A model generated the notes under the pieces. It made no database searches, was not told the origin of the DNA, and was given only the letters and a program-made list of their open reading frames with translations. Shown here piece by piece: positions 1 to 5,824 of a stretch of DNA of 6,112 nucleotides. Source of the DNA: Candidatus Delongbacteria bacterium (GTDB lineage: Bacteria; Delongbacteria; UBA4055); NCBI GenBank assembly GCA_016938535.1, contig JAFGUL010000138.1, positions 1 through 6,112 of the forward strand, in the 5' to 3' direction. A program made the position numbers and the translations under genes. Position 1 is the stretch's first letter. The number at the start of each line of letters is the position of its first letter.

Positions 1-4
1 CCTA

Positions 5-68
5 AAGTACACTTACCATGGAGAAAGACCGATGGGTCGTTTTCGAAAGGGAACGGTCTCCCGTGCTT
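5..68 (+). promoter_or_regulatory. putative structured 5' leader RNA (three-way junction)
   Basis: Bases in the leader of the operon can fold into a closed multi-stem RNA. The outer stem is AAGTAC (5-10) with GTGCTT (63-68). An inner stem is GGAGA (20-24) with TCTCC (57-61). Two abutting hairpins follow: GACC/GGTC (27-30/35-38, loop GATG) and GTTTTC/GGGAAC (39-44/49-54) closed by a GAAA tetraloop. GACCG (27-31) could instead pair with CGGTC (54-58), giving a mutually exclusive fold, as expected of a switch. I do not recognise it as a cobalamin, TPP, c-di-GMP, ZTP or other known riboswitch. From 69 to 172 I see only AU-rich sequence with a minor hairpin (GCGT 106-109 / ACGC 114-117) and no convincing promoter. 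If the element is transcribed, its promoter lies upstream of the window. The fold was found by eye and is not covariation-tested. Confidence 0.3.
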
Positions 69-186
69 GGAAAGGAGCTTGAAATGTATTCAAAAGAAAA
101 ATATTGCGTCATTACGCGCGAAAAAGCACGGAAGGACTTTTGTTTGGAAAAATTGACAACTCAAAACTAAACAAAAGGAGAAACAA

Positions 187-978
187 ATGTTCAAAAAAAT
201 GATCAAAGTGCTTGGATTGTCTTTACTAGCGATCTCGGTTTTCACAGCATGCACGGATGATGAAGATCCTATGATCCCGGATGACGGCCAGTCAGAGATA
301 CCTTACCTGACAATGGGGAACTTCACAGCGGCCGGTGATTCTGCAATTTACACAATTGATGTGACAGATGAAGATACGCTGTCAGTTTACTGGATCGAAG
401 CGGGAACTGTTTCAAAAGCTGACGCTGAAATTGAATGTTCTGTGTTCAAGAAAGACGGGATAACACCCTACAAGCAGATCGATAACGGAAAAGATTTTCT
501 AAATATCACGAACAGTGCTCCGACAAACGCTAAGAGGATCAATGTTGAAGAGAATGAGATAGTAGTCAAGGTCAAAGGAATAACAGCAGGTGATTATACT
601 CTTCTTTCTACATCAGAGAAACCGTACTATTTCGCAAATGAGGACCTGCTCGCAGACACTTTAACCGTATTCGATTACACTGTACCTGTAGGCTCGGCCG
701 AATATGTTTATATCTATTGGGAAGAGCTGGATGATAACACAGGTGAAAGTGCGGACATACAGGGATCGGTATATAAAATGGACGGTGTTACAGCTTATAA
801 AATAGCCGACAACAATAAAGATTTCGTGAATAAAGACAACAGCTCATTAGACAATCCCAAGCCGATACAGGTCGATCCGCTTGAGACTTCAATAAAGATC
901 CACATTGAAAGAGATATATCCAATCCGGTAGTTGGAAATTTTAAAATTTATGTAAGGGAAACTTCAGTTGAGTGGTAG
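187..978 (+). CDS. two-domain lipoprotein, probably surface exposed
   Basis: This encodes a 263-residue exported lipoprotein of unknown function. The N-terminus has KK, a hydrophobic stretch (about residues 7-20) and a lipobox-like VFTAC with the acylated Cys at 22. The next residues, TDDED, are strongly acidic; in Bacteroidota such residues act as an export signal to the cell surface. The mature part contains two copies of one beta-rich domain (about 60-140 and 165-258), vaguely like pre-peptidase C-terminal (PPC) domains; that family call is weak. A strong ribosome site (AAAAGGAG, 173-180) sits 6 bases before the ATG and fixes the start over Met5. The gene overlaps the TonB receptor start by 11 bases. 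Lipoproteins paired with TonB receptors often act as surface ligand-binding partners or lids (SusD-like logic), although this one is not SusD-like in sequence. It is the first gene of the operon. Function is inferred from context. Confidence 0.85.
   Translation: MFKKMIKVLGLSLLAISVFTACTDDEDPMIPDDGQSEIPYLTMGNFTAAGDSAIYTIDVTDEDTLSVYWIEAGTVSKADAEIECSVFKKDGITPYKQIDNGKDFLNITNSAPTNAKRINVEENEIVVKVKGITAGDYTLLSTSEKPYYFANEDLLADTLTVFDYTVPVGSAEYVYIYWEELDDNTGESADIQGSVYKMDGVTAYKIADNNKDFVNKDNSSLDNPKPIQVDPLETSIKIHIERDISNPVVGNFKIYVRETSVEW
421..957 (+). repeat. internal tandem domain duplication in the lipoprotein
   Basis: Residues 85-120 and 194-229 of the lipoprotein align without gaps at a constant offset of 109 residues, with 20 of 36 positions identical. 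Shared motifs include SV(F/Y)K, DG(I/V)T, YK, a D-N-x-KDF block and N-x-K-x-I-x-V. The flanking strand (…SVYWIE / …YIYWEE) and the end strand (GDYTLL / GNFKIYV) also correspond. The duplication is old, because the DNA copies are well diverged. Cys84 just before the first copy has no counterpart in the second (Gly193). Confidence 0.8.
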
Positions 979-3109
979 AATATCATATATCCTTTTTTCT
1001 GGACTGATCCTGACAGTTTCACTTTTTTCCCAGATGGACGAGGTTATTCTGCCAGAGCTGAATGTTTCTGTGGAACAGGAAAGCAGGGAGATGAGAAAGC
1101 TTGCCGCAAGCAGGAAGATAATAATCAACCAGAAAGACTTTGAGAACCTGGGGGACATCACGGCCGGAGATGTTATAAAAAGATATCCCGGCCTGTGGGT
1201 CCAGGGACCTGTCAGTTCGAACAGAAATGTGCTTCTGTGCGGACTTGATAAAGTTTTTCAGTCGGTAATGATAGACGGTAACAGACCGGCAGGGGGCGAA
1301 GCCGACCGTGAATTCAAGCTTGACAGAATACCTCTCGATGCCATCGACAGGATCGAGATCATAAACATTCCAACTGTGGATTACTGCTCAGATGCGGTTG
1401 CAGGCGTTGTAAATCTGGTTACTAAAAAAAGCGAGTTCCAAAAGAAACTGCTGATTGATGTCTCCCCTTCAGCGAATTCAACTAATGATTACAAGGCCGG
1501 GAACGGTGAAATATACGCATCACTGAAACAGAATAATTTCTTTTTGAGCGGTAGCTATAATACCGAAGCAAGGATCAATACCGAAGAACTTACAGACCCG
1601 ATTACAGGCATAAACGGAGATGTTGAAGAAGATTGTGACATTCAGATCCTGACATTTAATACCAATTCGGGTTTTATGGCCGGTGAGAACATGAGATTAT
1701 CCTTTGATGCGCTCTATTCAAAATTCGATGAGGTCAGAGATATAGTTCAGAATGTGAAGCTTAGATCTCAGGGAGGACTTAATTACAGGAATATCGTGAC
1801 AGGTCAGACTATGTACAGGGGTCTTGTTCAGGGCGGGATCAGGCTCGATCATGACTTCAGTTCAAACAGGGATCTTTCTTCCCGGATCCTTTTTGCGCGT
1901 TCAGATGATGAAAAAGTCAAATATCTCACCGAACAGAAAAGTGCAGGAATAGCCTACACTGATGAGAATGAGGATCAGGAAAATTACGAACTCATGATGC
2001 AGTCGGACTATACGGATCTCGGAAGAATGATGTTCACTCATCAGAACACTTTTAAGACCGGTTTTAAGATCAATTACCTCATAAGAGACTACGACAGGTA
2101 TGTTGAAACTATCGAGGAAAGTCTGACTGATACTCTGATATCAAAAGAGGACGGATCTTTCGAATATGATGAATTCCAGGCAGGATACTACATCAGGGAC
2201 GAGCTTTATATCAAACCTGTGATCTATTCTTTCGGAATAAGGGCGGAATATGCATATTACGATTACCTTGTCAATTTTTCAGAAAAAACGGGAGATAACG
2301 GTTACTTTTTCATAAACCCTTCACTTCTTCTCAACTATAAGATAAATCAGAATAATATAATAAAAGCCGGATTTTCCAGGCAGATCGCAAGGCCTCCGTT
2401 CGCTTCTGTCGTACCGGTGGATAAGATCAAGACCAAAAAAAATATCATCGAAAGAGGTAATCCCGACCTTCTTCCTGCAGACGCATGGGTTTATAATCTC
2501 GGGATCGAATTCTACAGAGGATCTGATTTTTTCTCGGTGTACGGATATTTTAAGGATGTGAACAACATAATCGAGATAGAGAATGTCGGTGTCGATGGAG
2601 CCACCGGTTATAATATTCAGCAGTTCGTCAATATTGCGGATGCTCTCGTTTTTGGAGTGGATGTGGAATTTACCATTTATATGGATAAATTCGGTGCAAA
2701 AGGACTTTCGCTTTCAGGAAATTATTCCTGGCTCGGTTCTCAGATCGAGGATGAAAACACAGGGCTTATGAGAAGACTGAACGAACAGCCCATGAACATC
2801 ATTAACGGAAGCATCAATTACAAATATGATAAACTCTTTCTCTCGGCAGGCGTTAATTATACTGACGAAAAGATCATCTGGGCTACAATAGTGGACGGAT
2901 CAGTAACGGATAAATCCGTAACCGATGAATTCCTTCAGTTCGACGCGTCGGTCAAGTACAGGTTCAATGAATCTCTTACCGCTTATTTAAATGCCGAGAA
3001 TGTTTTCGGCGAAAAAGTCAGAACTGTACAGGGTACTGTCGAAGGCACAGAAACCATGGGAACGACACTAACACTGGGACTTAAATACGGGATAAGTGGA
3101 AAAAAATGA
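968..3109 (+). CDS. TonB-dependent outer-membrane receptor
   Basis: This is a 713-residue outer-membrane gated porin for TonB-energised uptake; the ligand is unknown. Residues 1-22 form a signal peptide. The plug domain spans about 50-153, with the family patterns MIDGNRP (101-107), IPLDAIDRIEI (121-131) and AVAGVVNLVTKK (143-154). The rest is a beta-barrel with the typical C-terminal-half motif RQIARPPF followed by a RGNPDLLPAD-type segment. The start is TTG at 968, eight bases after AAGGGA (954-959), inside the lipoprotein gene; the first ATG (1034) would delete the signal peptide. There is no N-terminal carboxypeptidase-like domain. Two odd points: Cys91 and Cys140 occupy plug positions usually held by Arg (RG) and Gly (YG) in relatives, and the protein ends SGKK rather than in the usual terminal aromatic residue. 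The stop overlaps the next start (ATGA). The family call is firm; the substrate is open (metal chelate, cofactor or peptide). Confidence 0.93.
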   Translation: MSGRISYILFSGLILTVSLFSQMDEVILPELNVSVEQESREMRKLAASRKIIINQKDFENLGDITAGDVIKRYPGLWVQGPVSSNRNVLLCGLDKVFQSVMIDGNRPAGGEADREFKLDRIPLDAIDRIEIINIPTVDYCSDAVAGVVNLVTKKSEFQKKLLIDVSPSANSTNDYKAGNGEIYASLKQNNFFLSGSYNTEARINTEELTDPITGINGDVEEDCDIQILTFNTNSGFMAGENMRLSFDALYSKFDEVRDIVQNVKLRSQGGLNYRNIVTGQTMYRGLVQGGIRLDHDFSSNRDLSSRILFARSDDEKVKYLTEQKSAGIAYTDENEDQENYELMMQSDYTDLGRMMFTHQNTFKTGFKINYLIRDYDRYVETIEESLTDTLISKEDGSFEYDEFQAGYYIRDELYIKPVIYSFGIRAEYAYYDYLVNFSEKTGDNGYFFINPSLLLNYKINQNNIIKAGFSRQIARPPFASVVPVDKIKTKKNIIERGNPDLLPADAWVYNLGIEFYRGSDFFSVYGYFKDVNNIIEIENVGVDGATGYNIQQFVNIADALVFGVDVEFTIYMDKFGAKGLSLSGNYSWLGSQIEDENTGLMRRLNEQPMNIINGSINYKYDKLFLSAGVNYTDEKIIWATIVDGSVTDKSVTDEFLQFDASVKYRFNESLTAYLNAENVFGEKVRTVQGTVEGTETMGTTLTLGLKYGISGKK
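2900..2926 (+). repeat. short in-frame tandem repeat (SVTD-K-SVTD) in the receptor
   Basis: Two 12-base units, at 2900-2911 and 2915-2926, differ at two positions, are separated by AAA and encode SVTD twice. The same stretch also forms an imperfect inverted repeat (GTAACGGAT facing ATCCGTAAC, one mismatch). It falls near the end of the barrel, probably in an external loop, where short duplications are tolerated. Confidence 0.6.
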
Positions 3110-3843
3110 AAATACTGATATCTATCGACGATACCGATGACATCGGTACTAAAGGAACCGGGGAAATACTCGAAGAATTGTGTTGCGGACTCAAAAAAAA
3201 GTTCGGCGGCAATTACTCGAGAGTAACCAGGCACCAGCTGCTTGTTCACGATGACATACCTTATACTTCGCATAACAGCTCCATGTGCTGCGAAGCAGAA
3301 ATTGACGGAACGCATCTTGACGGATTAAAAGACTTTTCGATCCGGTTTCTGGAAAGCAACTGTGCGGACAGATCTGACCCCGGACTTTGTATTGCTGTTA
3401 CAGAGAACCTGAAACCCGGCGTTCTCGATAAATTGATCAAGTGGGGATATTCAGCAAAAATTGAAGTTCTGACAAAAGACGGAGCATACAAGCTCGCCGG
3501 TGAAACAGGAATACATCTTTCGGAGCACGGCGGTACGGGAGACGGGGTGATCGGAGCACTTGCCGGTGCAGGCCTCAGGCTTACCGGGAACGACGGAAGG
3601 TTCAAAGGCAAGTTCGACATGCACTCACCGGAAGGATACCTGTCAGTCAAAGAGATAGAAGATTCAGAGCATATTGATGAAATCAGGGATGAAAAATTCA
3701 ATAAAATACCTTCTGCTGAAAAGATATACATCGCGGACAAGATCAAGACCGTACTTTACGGACACAAGTCTGTTCTTCTTGTAAAAAAAGACGAATGCGG
3801 CAGGCTGACCAATCTTTCAAGAAAAGAGATCAAGGAGATTTAG
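3106..3843 (+). CDS. stand-alone TiaS-like protein (TCKD plus ferredoxin-like domain)
   Basis: This 245-residue cytoplasmic protein is related to the N-terminal half of archaeal TiaS, which uses ATP and agmatine to modify C34 of tRNA-Ile2. Visible hallmarks are the N-terminal ISIDDTDDIGTKGTGE (residues 6-20; acidic Asp8, Asp9, Asp11), the IPYTSHNSS segment (51-59) that matches the TiaS IPxKTRGNAA region, and GTGDGVIGALAGAGLRLTGND (143-163), equivalent to the TiaS GRGxIGALAAIG motif of the ferredoxin-like domain. TiaS continues into OB-fold and zinc-ribbon domains that bind tRNA; these are absent. The only Cys pairs are CC at 26-27 and CC at 61-62, so a tRNA substrate is doubtful. A small-molecule or peptide kinase/ligase role is inference. 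It starts at the ATGA overlap with the receptor; the weak upstream GTGGA suggests translational coupling. It is followed after 4 bases by a small Cys protein that may be its partner. Confidence 0.75.
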   Translation: MKILISIDDTDDIGTKGTGEILEELCCGLKKKFGGNYSRVTRHQLLVHDDIPYTSHNSSMCCEAEIDGTHLDGLKDFSIRFLESNCADRSDPGLCIAVTENLKPGVLDKLIKWGYSAKIEVLTKDGAYKLAGETGIHLSEHGGTGDGVIGALAGAGLRLTGNDGRFKGKFDMHSPEGYLSVKEIEDSEHIDEIRDEKFNKIPSAEKIYIADKIKTVLYGHKSVLLVKKDECGRLTNLSRKEIKEI

Positions 3844-3847
3844 GGTC

Positions 3848-4060
3848 ATGTGGACAGTTGAAAGTGGAAGAAAAATATTCAGATACGGTTTAAACGACTA
3901 TTCCAAAGCACGGTCGGCTGCAGCAGAATGCTCCAGTTTTCTTACAGATGACGAAGATGAGATCATTGATGATTCGGTTTCATGTTATAACTGCGCATAC
4001 AGAAGATATTCCGGAAATACGATAAGCTGTCTGGCCCGTTCAGAAAAGAGCATCAAATGA
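3848..4060 (+). CDS. small CxxC-containing protein of unknown function
   Basis: This is a 70-residue protein that I do not recognise. The N-terminus (MWTVESGRKIFRYGL) is basic and aromatic. An acidic linker follows (DDEDEIIDD, 34-42), then a Cys module C46-Y-N-C49-AYRRY and C61, with a further Cys28. CxxC-x11-C with Cys28 could supply four ligands for zinc or an Fe-S cluster. It has no signal peptide or membrane segment. Start support is AAGGAG at 3832-3837, 10 bases upstream. The gene lies 4 bases after the TiaS-like gene and overlaps the ABC exporter gene by ATGA, so it is almost certainly co-translated with both. It could be a metal-binding subunit of the TiaS-like enzyme, perhaps replacing its missing zinc ribbon. 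Less likely, it is a ribosomally made precursor peptide exported by the ABC protein. Both ideas are inference. Confidence 0.7.
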   Translation: MWTVESGRKIFRYGLNDYSKARSAAAECSSFLTDDEDEIIDDSVSCYNCAYRRYSGNTISCLARSEKSIK

Positions 4061-5751
4061 AATCAGTCAGATTCCTGTGGTCATACATCTTAAGGTCAAA
4101 AAAACACATAATACTCGGTGTCGTTTTCACGCTTTTAATGAGCATCGTCAGTATTTTTCCGGGTGTGATCTATAAAATTATCGCCGATTCGCTTACAAAA
4201 CTGACCAAAACCGCTGATAAACTCAACATTAAGGTCCCTGTCAAGATACCTGTGATAGAGATCGAACCTCTTAAATTTTCAGTCAAAGACCCCGAAAGGA
4301 TATTCTCTGTATTCGTTCTTATTTGCGTACTTTTCGTTATAATTTACATACTTGACGGACTTTTCAGATATTTAAGAGATATTTACTTCAATTTCGCCAT
4401 TCAGAAGATCTTAAAAGAGATAAAGGATGCTGTCTGCGGAAAAATTCTGGCTCTTCCCTATTCCGAGTTTACAAAAAACAGGACCGGGGATCTGATGTCA
4501 AGAGTTACTTACGATGTCACCATACTGCATAATGTGATAGATATTTTCATTGAACTCTCAAGGTCCCTTATATCGCTGATGATCTTCTGTCCGATACTTT
4601 TTTACATCAATTTTAAGGTGTCTCTGATCGCCTTTCTGTTCTTCCCCGCATCTTTTTACATAATAAGATATTTTTCACGGAAGATGAAGATCCTGAGTAA
4701 AGGGATCTCGGACACAACTGCTGATTATACCGAATTTCTGAAAGATAAAGCGGAAAGGAATGCCGTAATTAAACTTGCGGGCAGTTCAGAACAAGAACTC
4801 AATGATTTTAAATCACTCACAAAAAGAAAATACGAGCTTGCAGTCAGGAATATAAAGATAAAATTCTTTCTTAAGCCTTCAAATGAAATTATCGGGGTTC
4901 TCGGTATAGCTGTGATAGCTATTTATTTTTGCAGGCTGCTTCTAAATAAAGAAATGGGGGCGGGGAATATCGTCCTTTATATCTCTGTATTGAAAGAAGC
5001 TTATAAACCATTCAAAAAAGTAGCCGAATCAATAGGCGATCTTAATTTCTCACTTGCAGGAGCAGATAAAATAGTAAAATTTCTTGAAAACCCGGAAGAA
5101 AGACAGTCAGGAGAGAACATCCGGGGCTCTATAAACGAGATCGAGTTAAGAAATGTTTCACTTTCTTTCGGAGATAAAAAAGCAACCGGCCCGCATTCGA
5201 TGATATTTAAAAAAGGGCTATCTTACGGGATAACAGGTCCTTCCGGATCAGGAAAGACGAGTCTCTCAAACCTGATCCCCGGACTTTACACTGCTACTTC
5301 GGGAACGATATCATTTAACGGAAAACCGTTAAATGATATTTCCCTTTCTGATATCCGGAAAAGAATTTCTTTCGTAAATAACGAACATTCTGAACTTTCA
5401 GGAACACTTTCTGATATAATGAGCTACGGCGTAACAAATGCGGCAGAAAAGATCGGTGAACTTAACTCAAACGGAATAATAGAAGGATTTCTCGATATTG
5501 AGGGTTACGATCCTGATCTGAAAACCGGCAAGGAAGGTATCAGGCTTTCGTCGGGACAGGTACAGAAGCTGCTCCTTGTAAATGCGATTTTAAAAGAACC
5601 TGAAATTATTATAATTGACGAGAGCCTCGATCTGCTCGCCGAAAATGATGTTGACACCTTTTTTAAACTCATAAGAAAAGATATTATTCTGATCATAATT
5701 TCAAGACAGGAACGCATTCTAAGCCGGTTCGATACGATAATTAATTTCTAA
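4057..5751 (+). CDS. ABC exporter half-transporter (TMD-NBD fusion), atypical ATPase
   Basis: This is a 564-residue inner-membrane protein. Residues 1-340 are a six-helix type-I exporter membrane domain with clear hydrophobic segments near 18-45, 82-100, 168-185, 188-205 and 276-296. An unusually long first periplasmic loop (about 48-80) contains a VPVKIPVIEIEP stretch. The ATPase has Walker A GPSGSGKT (394-401), signature LSSGQ (497-501) and Walker B IIIID521 with catalytic Glu522. Departures from the family are the Q-loop Gln replaced by Asn442 (FVNN), the D-loop Asp replaced by Ala528, the H-loop His replaced by Arg550 (ISRQ), and an end only 14 residues after the H-loop, lacking the usual C-terminal helices. 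These suggest a slow or degenerate site, perhaps in a heterodimer, but no partner gene follows. The start is the ATGA overlap with the small Cys gene. The substrate is unknown, and the operon context points to the same molecule handled by the upstream genes. Confidence 0.9.
   Translation: MKSVRFLWSYILRSKKHIILGVVFTLLMSIVSIFPGVIYKIIADSLTKLTKTADKLNIKVPVKIPVIEIEPLKFSVKDPERIFSVFVLICVLFVIIYILDGLFRYLRDIYFNFAIQKILKEIKDAVCGKILALPYSEFTKNRTGDLMSRVTYDVTILHNVIDIFIELSRSLISLMIFCPILFYINFKVSLIAFLFFPASFYIIRYFSRKMKILSKGISDTTADYTEFLKDKAERNAVIKLAGSSEQELNDFKSLTKRKYELAVRNIKIKFFLKPSNEIIGVLGIAVIAIYFCRLLLNKEMGAGNIVLYISVLKEAYKPFKKVAESIGDLNFSLAGADKIVKFLENPEERQSGENIRGSINEIELRNVSLSFGDKKATGPHSMIFKKGLSYGITGPSGSGKTSLSNLIPGLYTATSGTISFNGKPLNDISLSDIRKRISFVNNEHSELSGTLSDIMSYGVTNAAEKIGELNSNGIIEGFLDIEGYDPDLKTGKEGIRLSSGQVQKLLLVNAILKEPEIIIIDESLDLLAENDVDTFFKLIRKDIILIIISRQERILSRFDTIINF
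5308..5339. repeat. perfect 14-bp inverted repeat with AAAA loop inside the ABC gene
   Basis: ATATCATTTAACGG (5308-5321) is followed by AAAA and then its exact reverse complement (5326-5339). A flanking G5307·T5340 adds a wobble pair in RNA. It lies between Walker A and the Q-loop, where the reading frame encodes an ordinary NBD sequence (ISFNGKPLNDIS), so the palindrome fits within conserved coding. The T-rich ATTTCCC after it is too short and interrupted to call it an intrinsic terminator. Confidence 0.9.
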
Positions 5752-5759
5752 TATTCATC

Positions 5760-5789
5760 TTGAATAATCCCCTGGATCTGACTTATATT
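5760..5789 (+). promoter_or_regulatory. putative sigma70-type promoter for umuC
   Basis: A TTGAAT -35 (5760-5765) and a TATATT -10 (5784-5789), 18 bases apart, sit in the 73-base gap after the ABC gene and would start transcription near 5796. I see no terminator for the upstream operon in this gap, so read-through is also possible. Confidence 0.4.
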
Positions 5790-5803
5790 TAGTATTAAAG
5801 TCA
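5779..5803. promoter_or_regulatory. inverted repeat overlapping the umuC promoter, possible operator
   Basis: TGACTT (5779-5784) and AAGTCA (5798-5803) are exact reverse complements separated by 13 bases and straddle the proposed -10 box and start site. The position suits a repressor site for a damage-inducible polymerase. It does not match the E. coli CTGT-N8-ACAG or Bacillus LexA boxes, although LexA sites vary between phyla. Six-base arms are short enough to arise by chance. Confidence 0.25.
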
Positions 5804-5824
5804 TTTTCAGAACGGAGGATTTAA

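Noticed and set aside
45..68. Cobalamin riboswitch upstream of the TonB receptor
   Set aside because: AAAGGGAAC resembles part of the B12 riboswitch core, but the following GGTGAAAATCC-type stem and the GCCACTG box are missing.
1..156. Open frame across the leader as the tail of an upstream gene
   Set aside because: It runs 51 codons to a TGA at 154, but the translation is very basic, low in hydrophobics and like no family I know; strong RNA pairing explains the stretch better. A chance open frame of this size is common.
153..158. TTGACA as a -35 box for the operon
   Set aside because: The correctly spaced -10 position falls on the AAAAGGAG ribosome site, with no TATAAT-like hexamer.
3261..3746. 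161-codon frame on the minus strand within the TiaS-like gene
   Set aside because: It is the antisense shadow of a gene with clear family motifs; its translation is Ser/Pro-rich without domain features.
5340..5352. Intrinsic terminator at the perfect palindrome in the ABC gene
   Set aside because: The stem is AT-rich and is followed by ATTTCCC rather than a run of U, and the ABC reading frame continues through conserved motifs.
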